Of a DNA stretch of 64,000 nucleotides, positions 54,771-63,641 are shown piece by piece; position 1 is the first letter of the stretch, and the number at the start of each line of letters is the position of its first letter. Where the stretch lies: assembly GCA_019359515.1 (NCBI GenBank), contig JAHHHC010000027.1, positions 18,092 through 82,091 of the forward strand. Direction: 5' to 3'. The position numbers and the translations under genes are program-made. A model generated the notes under the pieces. It ran no database searches, was not told the origin of the DNA, and saw only the letters and a list, made by a program, of their open reading frames with translations. This DNA comes from Desmonostoc vinosum HA7617-LM4 (lineage in GTDB: Bacteria > Cyanobacteriota > Cyanobacteriia > Cyanobacteriales > Nostocaceae).

Positions 54771-56078
54771 TTACAATGTTAAGGATTGAGCGTCTGTTTC
54801 AATTGACTTCGCTAAATCTTGCAGGAAAGCCGCAGCATCTGCACCGTAAATAATGCGGTGATCGCAAGTAATGTTTACCTGCATTTGTTGCCGCACAGCA
54901 AATAAACCGTCAGGTGTGGCTACAACTTGCGGACGAGATGCACCGATGGCTAAAATTGAACCCTGTCCTGGCGGCAAAATTGCATCAAATTTGTCTACGC
55001 CAAACATGCCTAAGTTGGACAAAGTAAAAGTACCGCTGTTGTATTCTTCTGGTTGCAGTTGTTTTGCCCTAGCTTTATCTACTAAAGACTTCCAAGTACG
55101 CGATAGGGAATAAATATCTACCATATCTGCATTTTGCAAGACAGGTGTAATTAATCCTCCACCATCCATCGCCACGGCTACAGAAATATTAATAGCAGAA
55201 TGATAAACAATACCCTGTTCTGAATAGCTAGCATTCAACAGTGGATGTTTTTGCAACGTCACCGCTACAGCTTTTGCTAGTAGCGCTGTCATTGTCACCC
55301 CTTTAGATTTAATCTGTTTGTAAAGCTTATCTAGCCCATCAGTAGTAATTGTGTAACCCACTCGGAATACAGGCACAGCTAAACTAGCTACCATGTTTCG
55401 CACTACTGCATTTTGCAGGGTGGTCAAGGGCACGATTTGACCTGGAACAACGGATGCTACTACGGGTGTAGGTGTGGGTGCTGGTGTTCGAGGTGATGGT
55501 GCTACTGGGGTGGTAGTTGGTGTAGGTGCGATTGGAGTTACTGGTGCAGTAGGTTGCTTGCCTTTGTTAGCAACCAGCTCTACATCCTCAGCGATAATAC
55601 GACCGTAGGGGCCACTACCTTGAAGATTACTTAAATCAACTTTTAACTCTTTAGCCAACTTGCGGGCACGGGGCGAAGCCACAAGCCGTCCTTCTCGGTG
55701 ATTAGACCCATTTTGAGATGCTAAAGCAGGTGTTCCCACTGAAGCCGCTACTGGGATTGGTTCAACAGAGGTAGCAGCAGGAGTAGCGGCGGCATCACCA
55801 GAGTTAGCAAGAGACTTAGCGGTTTCGATTTCAGCTTCTGTTTCGGCGACAAAAGCGATCGCTGCTCCCACTGAGGCAGTTTCACCAGCTTGTACTATGA
55901 TATGGGCAAGGTATCCTTCATAAAAGGTTTCCACGTCCATATCTGCCTTATCTGACTCAACCACCACTACTGTTTCGCCTTTTTCCACTTTGTCGCCTGG
56001 TGATTTTACCCAGGAAACGATTTTACCTTCAGTCATGGTGGAACTGAGCGCCGGCATAAATACTTCATGAATGCTCAT
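54771..56078 (-). CDS. pdhC: Pyruvate dehydrogenase E2, dihydrolipoamide acetyltransferase
   Basis: 435 residues from the ATG at 56078 (MSIHEVFMPALSSTMTEGKI). One lipoyl domain (lipoyl Lys in VVESDKADMDVETFYEGYLA), a Pro/Ala linker, the E3-binding domain (RLVASPRARKLAKELKVDLS, GSGPYGRIIAEDV) and the catalytic core with the active-site motif CDHRIIYGADAAAFLQDL. It transfers acetyl from E1 to CoA, linking glycolysis to acetyl-CoA. The Pro/Thr-rich second linker (about 180-215) is long. The E1 and E3 genes are not adjacent, as usual in cyanobacteria. Confidence 0.93.
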   Translation of the reverse strand: MSIHEVFMPALSSTMTEGKIVSWVKSPGDKVEKGETVVVVESDKADMDVETFYEGYLAHIIVQAGETASVGAAIAFVAETEAEIETAKSLANSGDAAATPAATSVEPIPVAASVGTPALASQNGSNHREGRLVASPRARKLAKELKVDLSNLQGSGPYGRIIAEDVELVANKGKQPTAPVTPIAPTPTTTPVAPSPRTPAPTPTPVVASVVPGQIVPLTTLQNAVVRNMVASLAVPVFRVGYTITTDGLDKLYKQIKSKGVTMTALLAKAVAVTLQKHPLLNASYSEQGIVYHSAINISVAVAMDGGGLITPVLQNADMVDIYSLSRTWKSLVDKARAKQLQPEEYNSGTFTLSNLGMFGVDKFDAILPPGQGSILAIGASRPQVVATPDGLFAVRQQMQVNITCDHRIIYGADAAAFLQDLAKSIETDAQSLTL

Positions 56079-56263
56079 AGGGTGGCTTAGAATCAATAAT
56101 TTAGTGGACTTTAACAGCTTTTCTCAGATCGAATTGTATCTTGACCAGGGAGTTTTGGATTGAAGACTTTTCAATTCGCCATTTACGGAAGTAATAACAG
56201 ACCGATTGCCCCATAAATTTCGCTGGCGATCGCACTCATCAATTCAAGTCATACAATCTTGAA

Positions 56264-56773
56264 TTATTGCCGTACTTCTGGCGGTGGGTTGAATACACCA
56301 CTGTTGTATTTATCCCACAGTGTAGATAGCAACCTGCGCCTTTTTTCGGCAGATGCAGAATAGGCTTCAATCTCAGCCTGTACTAACCTTCTAATAAGCG
56401 ACTGCTTGGCTAAAGCCAATAATTCTCTTAGTTCGGTCTCTGAAAAAGTTTCTTCTAGTTGGGCAACGTATTTGGCTTCAATATAGTTCCACCCAGCTTC
56501 TCGTACAAAAAGCGCCTGCATCCAGTCCATGAATTTGTTGTTTCTTGTTGGAGGAACTGCTATTTCAACACTGTTACCAAGATACAGATCATATCGTTTG
56601 GAGATTCCGGTTTCTGATAAAACGGCTATTGCTAAGTCTGCCTTGGATTTGGTTGTAGTTACCATTTCTGGGCGGATTTCTCGTGAAGATGTCTGCTGAG
56701 AGTTAGCTAAACATCCAACTAGCAAGATACAAAACACTAACAGAAGCATTAAAAACGGTTTAATTTTGACCAT
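56264..56773 (-). CDS. Lipoprotein of unknown function
   Basis: 169 residues. The start (MVKIKPFLMLLLVFCILLVG) ends in LLVGC, a lipobox with Cys21, so export and lipid attachment are expected. The body has DLAIAVLSETGISKRYDLYL and ETFSETELRELLALAKQSLI, which looks like a DUF2059-type helical domain. It begins three bases after the MBL-fold gene ends on the same strand, so the two are almost certainly co-transcribed. Function unknown. Confidence 0.68.
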   Translation of the reverse strand: MVKIKPFLMLLLVFCILLVGCLANSQQTSSREIRPEMVTTTKSKADLAIAVLSETGISKRYDLYLGNSVEIAVPPTRNNKFMDWMQALFVREAGWNYIEAKYVAQLEETFSETELRELLALAKQSLIRRLVQAEIEAYSASAEKRRRLLSTLWDKYNSGVFNPPPEVRQ

Positions 56774-56776
56774 TAC

Positions 56777-57649
56777 TTAAAAGCTTTCCATCCATTCAAT
56801 ACACTTGTGCATTTGCTGGTGCATGGTATCAACATCAGCGTGAAATCTTCGCCCATGACCTGGTAACACCCACTCAAAGGAATAATTGGCTAATTGTCGC
56901 ATTGATTTAATTTGTTCTGACCACGAATACCAGCAGAAATCGTGGAAGGCAGCCAATTGATGGTAGCTTTCTGACCAAGCAAGATGGTCGCCAGTGAAAA
57001 GATATTTGTTTTTGTAAAGTAATACTGTGTGTCCTTCGGTATGACCGGGAACTGGGATAATTAGCAAATCTGGAGTTAAAGTAATTGGTTCATTGCCTGT
57101 TAGTTGTATTTCTACATTGCGGGTATTAGCAGAAATATCTTCAATATGGAGGATGCGATCGCACTTAAAATGTTCAACAAATTTTTGATGATCTGCGATA
57201 TCATCTTTGTGAGTGAGGTACATGTAACGAATGGGGCCCATCTCTTCTAAGCGCTTTACCAAAGGTGGTGTAAAGCGAGGTGAATCCACCAGAATATTCC
57301 CATCGCGAAGTTGAATTAAATAGCTAGCAGCACCATAGGATTTTTCGGAATGATAGCCGCAATGGTAAACATTTTCGTCTACTAAAATTGGAAAACTTTC
57401 TTGAGCAATTTTGATATCTTTTGGTTTTTCAACTGTACCAATCGAACTGGTGGGACAAGCTAAAAGTGCTTCTAGCGCGGCTAATCTTTCGGTTTCATTT
57501 GTTGGTTGATGATAAACTGCTGATTGTTCACCAACACGAGAAAATACTTCAGGAGTCATCCAGCGACAGGTATCGCAATCAATGCAGGTGCTATCTACAT
57601 AAAAATCGCCGTCGGTATTTTGGGGACGACGCATATTTAAATGAGCCAT
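56777..57649 (-). CDS. MBL-fold metallo-hydrolase with ferredoxin-type N-terminus
   Basis: 290 residues. Residues 15-72 hold four cysteines, three in CIDCDTC and a later CPTSSIG, resembling a 4Fe-4S ferredoxin domain. The MBL-fold part has YLTHKDDIADHQKFVEHF, where the usual HxHxDH reads HKDDIADH, with a second His replaced by Asp, then VPGHTEGHTVLL, FTGDHLAW and WVLPGHGRRFH, the remaining metal ligands. Possible redox-linked hydrolase; substrate unknown. It forms an operon with the following lipoprotein. Confidence 0.82.
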   Translation of the reverse strand: MAHLNMRRPQNTDGDFYVDSTCIDCDTCRWMTPEVFSRVGEQSAVYHQPTNETERLAALEALLACPTSSIGTVEKPKDIKIAQESFPILVDENVYHCGYHSEKSYGAASYLIQLRDGNILVDSPRFTPPLVKRLEEMGPIRYMYLTHKDDIADHQKFVEHFKCDRILHIEDISANTRNVEIQLTGNEPITLTPDLLIIPVPGHTEGHTVLLYKNKYLFTGDHLAWSESYHQLAAFHDFCWYSWSEQIKSMRQLANYSFEWVLPGHGRRFHADVDTMHQQMHKCIEWMESF

Positions 57650-57769
57650 GTTATACCTCTTTATATCCAGAGATTGATTCTACCTATGATTATTATGTTA
57701 GCAAAAGTGACTTCAAACTATGGATGTCGCTAGACGTAATTTTTTTCAAAATAGAGAAGAAAGTAAAGT

Positions 57770-57979
57770 TTAATTTAGGTTATTTGTAGCGTTCGTAAAA
57801 TTCAACGTTGGCAGGGTATGACCTAAGCGTAATCCTAGAATAATCCACCCCTCAAGAGCATCTTGCAAGTTCTCACGGCAGGCTTCTAGTGTTGCAGCAT
57901 TTGCCCACACTCCTTGACAGTCAGGAATTTCACCGTAAAAAGTTCCATCTTCAAGCAACTCATAGGTTGCTTTGTGCAT
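57770..57979 (-). CDS. HicB-like antitoxin, solo
   Basis: 69 residues from ATG 57979 (MHKATYELLEDGTFYGEIPD); an ATG at 58006 is also in frame. The pattern YELLEDGTFYGEIPDCQGVW, ANAATLEACRENLQDALEGW is the partial RNase-H-like fold of HicB. The downstream gap to the next gene is 120 bases, too short for a HicA toxin, and none is found upstream. It may therefore be an orphan antitoxin. Confidence 0.75.
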   Translation of the reverse strand: MHKATYELLEDGTFYGEIPDCQGVWANAATLEACRENLQDALEGWIILGLRLGHTLPTLNFTNATNNLN

Positions 57980-58107
57980 TGCTATATTAATGTAATTTGT
58001 TAACATTTTTATTTTATTTTTTAGGTGCAGTCTTTGTTGATGATGAAAATTCTACTGACAATTGTCAATAGTTGAAATTGAATTTTATTTATAAAATTTT
58101 TAACATA

Positions 58108-58137
58108 CGATCGCGTTCTGAAAAAGCAACGCGATCG
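58108..58137 (-). terminator. HIP1-type terminator hairpin after ctaB
   Basis: CGATCGCGTT (58108-58117) pairs with AACGCGATCG (58128-58137). On the minus strand it follows the ctaB stop by 17 bases. The T-run is weak. Confidence 0.5.
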
Positions 58138-58153
58138 CTGTAATTAATCTCCT

Positions 58154-59107
58154 TTAACTAATTAAATGCAACTGATTTCCTACTGCATTAATTAGATGAT
58201 GAGTTAGGGGAAGGCTATCAATTACCATACCCAAACATAACAGCATCATGTAGGAGATGGAATAAAGAAATAAGTCTCTAGCTACAGTCCGATCTTCTGG
58301 ATTTTGCAACAAGCGCCAAGATTTATAGATAAATAATCCTCCCAAACTCAAGGCGATCGCAGCATAGACAATTCCACTCGCTTTTAAGGGATAAACCAAT
58401 AATAGCGTTGCTGCAACTGTCATTAAGGTGTAGTACCAAATCTGCTTTACAGTTGCTATATCACCTACAACTACCGGTAACATCGGTATGCCAACTTTTG
58501 CGTAGTCATCGCGGATCATCAGGGCTAGTGCCCAGAAATGGGGGGGTGTCCACAAAAAGACAATCGCAAAAATCAACCATGCTGCCCAGCTTAAAGTGCC
58601 GGTGACAGCGGCCCAACCCACCAACGCCGGAATTGCCCCAGCAGCCCCACCAATGACGATATTTTGGGTGCTGTGACGTTTCAACCAGTGGGTGTAGACG
58701 AGAATGTAAAAGACAATGCCAGATAAAGCCAGTAGGGCGGCTAGAAGATTGGCAAATACTGTTAGTAAGGTAAAAGAAATCGCAGCCAGAGCGATCGCAA
58801 AAATCAGAGCATCACGTGGCTGTACCTTACCTGCTGGCATCGGACGATGGCGCGTCCGCTCCATATCATAATCGATATCTCGGTCATAGATACAGTTGAT
58901 TGTTTGGGCACTAGCAGCGGCCAAAGTGCCACCAATAAGAGTTACTAGCAACAGCAATGGGTCTACTTGTCCCTTAGCGGCAATCCACATACTCCCAGCA
59001 GTGGTAATCAAAAGCAACGGAATAATCCGAGGCTTTGTTAACTGGTAGTAGCTTTGAATTACTTGTAGAAATGTTTCGTGGTGGCGAGAGACATTAGTCT
59101 CAATCAT
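58154..59107 (-). CDS. ctaB: Protoheme IX farnesyltransferase
   Basis: 317 residues with about eight to nine membrane helices. [20 protein letters not shown] followed by RHRPMPAGK is the UbiA-superfamily prenyl-diphosphate-binding motif with its Asp residues. [20 protein letters not shown] and [10 protein letters not shown] are the second motif, typical of CtaB. It adds a farnesyl group to heme b, making heme O for cytochrome oxidase. It lies 190 bases behind ctaA on the same strand. Confidence 0.95.
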   Translation of the reverse strand: MIETNVSRHHETFLQVIQSYYQLTKPRIIPLLLITTAGSMWIAAKGQVDPLLLLVTLIGGTLAAASAQTINCIYDRDIDYDMERTRHRPMPAGKVQPRDALIFAIALAAISFTLLTVFANLLAALLALSGIVFYILVYTHWLKRHSTQNIVIGGAAGAIPALVGWAAVTGTLSWAAWLIFAIVFLWTPPHFWALALMIRDDYAKVGIPMLPVVVGDIATVKQIWYYTLMTVAATLLLVYPLKASGIVYAAIALSLGGLFIYKSWRLLQNPEDRTVARDLFLYSISYMMLLCLGMVIDSLPLTHHLINAVGNQLHLIS

Positions 59108-59180
59108 GTTGGCTCTAGTTCCTTATTTTTCTAACTTACAGGCAGCTAATCAATTATCAGTTACTTGTACTGAGAGGCTT

Positions 59181-59210
59181 GCCTTGAGCGGAGTCGAAAG
59201 GAGTCGAAGT
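59181..59210. repeat. CTTCGACT...CTCAG-type dispersed repeat, reverse copy
   Basis: TTGAGCGGAGTCGAAAGG and AGTCGAAGT form a degenerate reverse copy of the repeat at 1157-1203, in the ctaA-ctaB gap. Confidence 0.55.
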
Positions 59211-59293
59211 ATCAGTTAATCTCCATCACTAAAAGTCCAGGATTTTAACCTTGGATAAATACCTTTGTATGTACCTTTTTATGTGAATTGATA

Positions 59294-59317
59294 ACTGTTC
59301 ACTGTTCACTGTTCACT
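59294..59317. repeat. ACTGTTC heptamer array over the ctaA stop codon
   Basis: Three ACTGTTC units (59294-59314) and a partial fourth ACTG. The ctaA stop (59299-59301) lies inside the array and the last residues SVNSEQ are encoded by it. The units differ from GGGGACT but share the 7-base periodicity. Confidence 0.85.
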
Positions 59318-60258
59318 GATAAACCAACGGGATAAGCGTTGATTTCGCGGCTAGTAGCCCAGTCACGTAATGCTAGAACTGTAAAAGCTACCAAAGTGCC
59401 TAGCAAAGCAGCGCCTATAGCTTGGTGAGAGACGGTGAGAGGCTCGACTTGGAGATGTAACTTAAAAGTGGCAATCCCCAACAAGATTTGTAAAATTAAT
59501 AACCCACCAGCCATATTTGCCAGTCGTCGCAAAGCTGGATGTAGTGCTGGTGTCCGCCAGGAAATCAATATCACGGCCAAGGTTGCTGCTGTTGGCGGTA
59601 CTAAACCAGCAATATGGCTGTACATCACAGAACAAAGTTGAGAATCGCCAAAGCATTGATGTAGTGCCCAGCGAGACCCCACCAAAGCACCTAGTAAGCT
59701 TTGCAAATAAACTAGTACTGCGGCAGTTAAACTTACCCAAGGTAATTGACCAACAGTTCCAGTTCCTTGATAGGGTGTGAGTGCTGTACCAACGATGAGG
59801 AGTGTGGTAAAAAACAACAATGCTGTTCCCAAGTGGGCGGTGACGATATCAAACCGTAACAGCTCGGTAACGGTGAGTCCGCCTAAAACTCCTTGGAAGA
59901 CGATTAAAAATAGGGCAAATGTGGACGCCCAAGGCAACCAAATAGGTAAGGAACGACGATGCCACCAAGATAAACCAGAGAGTGCGATCGCGCTAACACC
60001 AATCAAAGCTGCGTCCAATCTGTGAAACCACTCTAAGAATACTTGGAAATTCATTTGTTTGGCTGGCACCAATTCTCCGTAGCATAAAGGCCAGTCTGGG
60101 CAAGCAAGTCCAGCATTCATCACGCGAGTGGCAGAACCTATCGCCATCAAAATTAAGGTGGCTATGCACATTCTCCACACTAAGCGACGAATCACTTCTT
60201 TGGGCTTTTGCTGCTCAGGTGCCGCTTCATTTTGTTGTTGTAGGACAAATTCACTCAT
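59299..60258 (-). CDS. ctaA: Heme A synthase (COX15/CtaA family)
   Basis: 319 residues, about eight membrane helices. NAGLACPDWPLCYGELVP and the motif FLEWFHRLDAALIGVSAIAL, then TAHLGTALLFFTTLLIVG and VSHQAIGAALLGTLVA, carry the heme-ligand histidines. Two cysteine pairs (CPDWPLC, CFGDSQLC) fit the family's redox-active cysteines. It oxidises heme O to heme A for cytochrome oxidase. The C-terminal end is reshaped by a heptamer repeat. The coxBAC operon is not adjacent; a GHL10 gene stands divergently. Confidence 0.93.
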   Translation of the reverse strand: MSEFVLQQQNEAAPEQQKPKEVIRRLVWRMCIATLILMAIGSATRVMNAGLACPDWPLCYGELVPAKQMNFQVFLEWFHRLDAALIGVSAIALSGLSWWHRRSLPIWLPWASTFALFLIVFQGVLGGLTVTELLRFDIVTAHLGTALLFFTTLLIVGTALTPYQGTGTVGQLPWVSLTAAVLVYLQSLLGALVGSRWALHQCFGDSQLCSVMYSHIAGLVPPTAATLAVILISWRTPALHPALRRLANMAGGLLILQILLGIATFKLHLQVEPLTVSHQAIGAALLGTLVAFTVLALRDWATSREINAYPVGLSVNSEQ

Positions 60259-60641
60259 TAACGTTACCTTCTGCCCGCTCTTGGTGGAATTCTCAAATTT
60301 TCAATTTTCAACACCTACCCATCTTTACCCTAGCGTATTCAACTAGGGTTTATGGATTGGCTTTCATCTATACTTTGGATCACTCCAGCTACTTTTAGCT
60401 GTAAGCTTTAGGTATTTTTTAAGATGTCAGCAATTAATTAATCACGATTAATTTTACTAATCTAAATTTTTCCTTAAATTTTTTTATTGGTTAATTAATA
60501 CTCTTGACAATATTCGATAAATTTATTGCACTTCGATGAGAAAATTAGCTAAAAAATTAATAAAAATTTCGGACTAGGGAAGGTACCAGAAGATTAATAC
60601 ATCAAAGCGATCGCTTTTTGTTCTCCACTAACATTAAGAGA
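60259..60641. promoter_or_regulatory. Divergent region between ctaA and a glycosidase-like gene
   Basis: AT-rich stretch with no gene. It must hold both promoters. A HIP1 octamer at about 60609 lies just before the glycosidase start. No defined operator could be recognised. Confidence 0.4.
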
Positions 60642-61796
60642 ATGCTGCAACAGACAATAGAAACGCGGGGTGTTTGGCTGACAATTACCGATAGTCAGGT
60701 TCTTCGTTCTCAGCAAAGTATTGCTGAAGCAATGGATTTCCTCGCCCAGACAGGATTTAATGTGGTGTTTCCTGTGGTTTGGAACAAGGCTGTTACCTTG
60801 TATCCCAGTTCCACAATGCAGCAAACTTTTGGTGTGGAAATTAACCCGTTGTGCCAGGGACGCGATCCCTTACAAGAAGTAATAGTTGCAGCAAAGCAGG
60901 TGGGATTAAAAGTCATCCCTTGGTTTGAATACGGCTTTGCTAGTTCCTATAATTTGCAAGGTGGGATGTTGTTGCAGCGAAAACCTCAATGGGCAGCTCG
61001 TGATTGTCACGGTAATTTATTGAAAAAAAATGGCTTTGAATGGTTAAATGCGCTTGACCCTCAAGTACAGGAATTTTTACTCAAGCTGGTGCTGGAAGTA
61101 GTGGAAAATTATGATGTTGATGGTATTCAAGGAGACGATCGCCTCCCTGCGTTACCCAGTGAAGGTGGCTATGATCAAGTAACTGTCACTCGCTATCGTC
61201 AACAATTTCACCGCAATCCACCCCAAAACTCTAAAGATAGGCAATGGCTACAATGGCGTGCAAATATTCTCACGGAATTTTTAGCCTGTCTCTACCGTCA
61301 GGTGAAAGCTATTAAGCCTAATATGCTGGTATCAATGGCCCCCAATATTCCTAATTGGGCACTGCAAGAATATTTACAGGATTCACCCACATGGTTAAAT
61401 CAAGGGATAATTGATATAATTCATCCGCAGATTTATCGACGCGATTTTAAGAGTTATCAGGCGATCGCTTCTAAGCTAGCCAATCAATTTCCCAATGCCA
61501 CATCGCCAAAGTTAGCACCAGGAATTCTTATTAAGCTGGGGTCTTACTGCATTAGTCCCGAATATCTGGTGCAAGCAATTAGCTGTAATCGCCAACTTGG
61601 CATTTCAGGAGAGGTTTTCTTTTTTTACGAAGGTTTACGAGATAATCACGATGCATTAGCTAAAGTTTTGCGAAATGGCCCCTATGCTAAATCAGCTTGT
61701 TTTCCTACTTTGTCAGATTTAAGTAAAGAAGGCTTTGCGAATCACAGTTCATCTTCAATTTGGCAGTCAGTGGTGAGATTGATCAAAAATCTCTAA
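60642..61796 (+). CDS. Family 10-type (GHL10) glycoside hydrolase-like protein
   Basis: 384 residues from the ATG near 60642 (MLQQTIETRGVWLTITDSQV). A TIM-barrel of the GHL10/DUF4015 type: ETRGVWLTITD at the first strand, FNVVFPVVWNKAVTLYPSST, GLKVIPWFEYGFASSYN, WLNALDPQVQEFLLKLVLEV, DVDGIQGDDRLPALPSEGGY and IIDIIHPQIYRRD. Acidic residues in the GIQGDD and IPWFEYG strands are candidate catalytic groups. No signal peptide, so it may act inside the cell. The substrate is unknown. Confidence 0.8.
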   Translation: MLQQTIETRGVWLTITDSQVLRSQQSIAEAMDFLAQTGFNVVFPVVWNKAVTLYPSSTMQQTFGVEINPLCQGRDPLQEVIVAAKQVGLKVIPWFEYGFASSYNLQGGMLLQRKPQWAARDCHGNLLKKNGFEWLNALDPQVQEFLLKLVLEVVENYDVDGIQGDDRLPALPSEGGYDQVTVTRYRQQFHRNPPQNSKDRQWLQWRANILTEFLACLYRQVKAIKPNMLVSMAPNIPNWALQEYLQDSPTWLNQGIIDIIHPQIYRRDFKSYQAIASKLANQFPNATSPKLAPGILIKLGSYCISPEYLVQAISCNRQLGISGEVFFFYEGLRDNHDALAKVLRNGPYAKSACFPTLSDLSKEGFANHSSSSIWQSVVRLIKNL

Positions 61797-61819
61797 TGCT
61801 TGCTAGCGATTTGTAACTA

Positions 61820-62062
61820 TTAACTATTAGGCTGTTTCGCCTTAGAATCAAGTTTGTCTTCTTCATAAATTAATAAATCCCCTGGCTGACACTTCAGTGC
61901 CTTGCAAAGCGCATTCAGCGTCGATTCGTCAATTCTGGTGAAACGACGACGATTTTTTAGTTTGGAGATAGAAACAGGATTCATGCTACATAAAAGAGCT
62001 AATTCTTTATTACTGATATCTCGCTCAGCCATTATAATTGCCAATCTCCAGTGAATCACCAC
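61820..62062 (-). CDS. XRE-family helix-turn-helix regulator
   Basis: 80 residues. WRLAIIMAERDISNKELALL, CSMNPVSISKLKNRRRFTRI and DESTLNALCKALKCQPGDLL are a complete Cro/C1 (YozG-like) DNA-binding domain with a short acidic tail. It is small enough to act as a dimeric repressor. It faces the glycosidase-like gene convergently. Target unknown; no partner toxin with which it could form a pair was found. Confidence 0.85.
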   Translation of the reverse strand: MVIHWRLAIIMAERDISNKELALLCSMNPVSISKLKNRRRFTRIDESTLNALCKALKCQPGDLLIYEEDKLDSKAKQPNS

Positions 62063-62284
62063 TAAGTTGATGTCTCTAACGTTGCAAAGCAGATGCTAAC
62101 ATTTTGAGTTATAGATTACTGATTTATTAAACTTACAAACTATTAATTTAGCCTTAGCGTTTACAAAAGTAGCTTTTAAAGCTATAACTACATTAGTAGT
62201 TATAGCAGAGCGATCGCCCCTCTTGCCGGCCAAACTTGAGAGCGATCGCTTGCTCACCAGATAAATACAAGGTGATACTTTAAC

Positions 62285-62521
62285 ATGATAGAACCTCGTT
62301 CTGTTTCAGAGCTACTCAAAGCGCCCATTCCTGATGCACCTCAAGGCAAGCAGCCTGTCCGACTTCTAGCCTGCGGTGCTGCCAAAAGTGTAAATAGTAT
62401 TGTTTATCAGTTGTACGTTCTCGGCTTTGCTGAAATCTGCGAATGGACTCCGGCTTTACCTTCTCCTGTTACTGGTGAGGTAATTAGAATTTTGACTCGC
62501 TATATGAATCCTGGCAACTAA
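62285..62521 (+). CDS. Small conserved cyanobacterial protein, unknown
   Basis: 78 residues. MIEPRSVSELLKAPIPDAPQ, RLLACGAAKSVNSIVYQLYV and FAEICEWTPALPSPVTGEVI, then ILTRYMNP, form a compact soluble protein. I recognise the type as a short conserved hypothetical of cyanobacteria but know no function. It starts with an ATG at 62285 and stands alone between an XRE regulator and an alcohol dehydrogenase, with HIP1 sites on both sides. Confidence 0.55.
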   Translation: MIEPRSVSELLKAPIPDAPQGKQPVRLLACGAAKSVNSIVYQLYVLGFAEICEWTPALPSPVTGEVIRILTRYMNPGN

Positions 62522-62591
62522 CATTTAATTGCGATCGCTTCTAATTAACGCAAGTGCAAGGCGATCGCAAACCCACACAAATTAATAACCT

Positions 62592-63641
62592 CTAAGGAAT
62601 CATCGCTACCTTAATCACCTTGCGGGCTTTCATCTCATCAAACACCTGTTCTAAATCTTTTAGTGGACGCTGTTCGCTGATGAGTAACTCAAAAGGAATT
62701 TGACGACTGGCTAACAATGATAGTGCTGCCCGTACATATTTTGGTGTGTTATGAAATACACCTTTTATTGTAATTTCGTTGTAGTGTAGCTGTTCTGTAT
62801 TAACAGTAATATTTGTATCTCTTGGACATCCACCAAATAAGTTGACAGTTGCACCAGGACGGGCAGAGGCGATCGCAGTTTCCCAAACACTAGGTACGCC
62901 AGTGGCTTCGATCACCACATCCGCACCCCAGCCTTGTGTCAAGTCTTTCACCACACTCGGTATGTCTGGGATTTGATGATAATTAAAGGTATGAACTGCA
63001 CCAAGTTTTTTACCAATTTCTAGTCTGTGGTGATTGCCTCCCCACAGTAAAACCTCAGTAGTATTCGCCAAAGCAGCTACAAACATCAGCCCAATTGCCC
63101 CATCTCCTAAAACAACCACTCTATCTTTGGCTTTGACGTTGGAACGTGCTACACCATGCAGCACACAAGCTAAAGGTTCGGTCATCGCTGCCAATTCTCC
63201 AGGCAATTGTTCGGGAATCTGTAATAGATTATGTTGTACTATTGGTGCGGGAATTTTTAGGTATTGGGCAAAAGTCCCATTATTCCAGGTTAAATTTGGA
63301 CATAAGGAATACTCTTGGCGTTGACAAAAAAAGCATTCCATGCATGAAGCAGAATTATTAGCGACGACGCGATCGCCTATCTGCCAGTCGGTAACGTTTT
63401 TACCTAAAGCCACAATTCGTCCAGCGGCTTCATGACCAAACAGTGTTGGCGGCGTTAGCATCCTGGCATGACCACCACGACGCCAGACCTTTAAATCTGT
63501 ACCACAAGTAGTAGCTGCTTGTACTTGGATTACGACTTCACCAACTGTCGGAGTAGGGTCAGTAACTTCTTCTAAGCGTAAATTTTCTTGTCCATAAAGT
63601 AACGCTGCTAACAAAGTTTTTAACCTATCAACTAACTCCAT
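62592..63641 (-). CDS. Zinc-binding alcohol dehydrogenase (MDR family)
   Basis: 349 residues. Catalytic zinc ligands are TCGTDLKVW (Cys near 46), TLFGHEAAGRIVALG (His-Glu) and the later Glu near LAAMTEPLACVL. The structural zinc site CMECFFC...C (C-x2-C-x2-C-x7-C) is complete. The nucleotide-binding motif is VVVLGDGAIGLMFVAALA (GxGxxG). Likely a medium-chain NAD(P)-dependent sorbitol- or alcohol-type dehydrogenase; specificity cannot be read from sequence. Soluble cytosolic enzyme. The first residues before ALLYGQENLRLEEV may be a little long. Confidence 0.85.
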   Translation of the reverse strand: MELVDRLKTLLAALLYGQENLRLEEVTDPTPTVGEVVIQVQAATTCGTDLKVWRRGGHARMLTPPTLFGHEAAGRIVALGKNVTDWQIGDRVVANNSASCMECFFCQRQEYSLCPNLTWNNGTFAQYLKIPAPIVQHNLLQIPEQLPGELAAMTEPLACVLHGVARSNVKAKDRVVVLGDGAIGLMFVAALANTTEVLLWGGNHHRLEIGKKLGAVHTFNYHQIPDIPSVVKDLTQGWGADVVIEATGVPSVWETAIASARPGATVNLFGGCPRDTNITVNTEQLHYNEITIKGVFHNTPKYVRAALSLLASRQIPFELLISEQRPLKDLEQVFDEMKARKVIKVAMIP

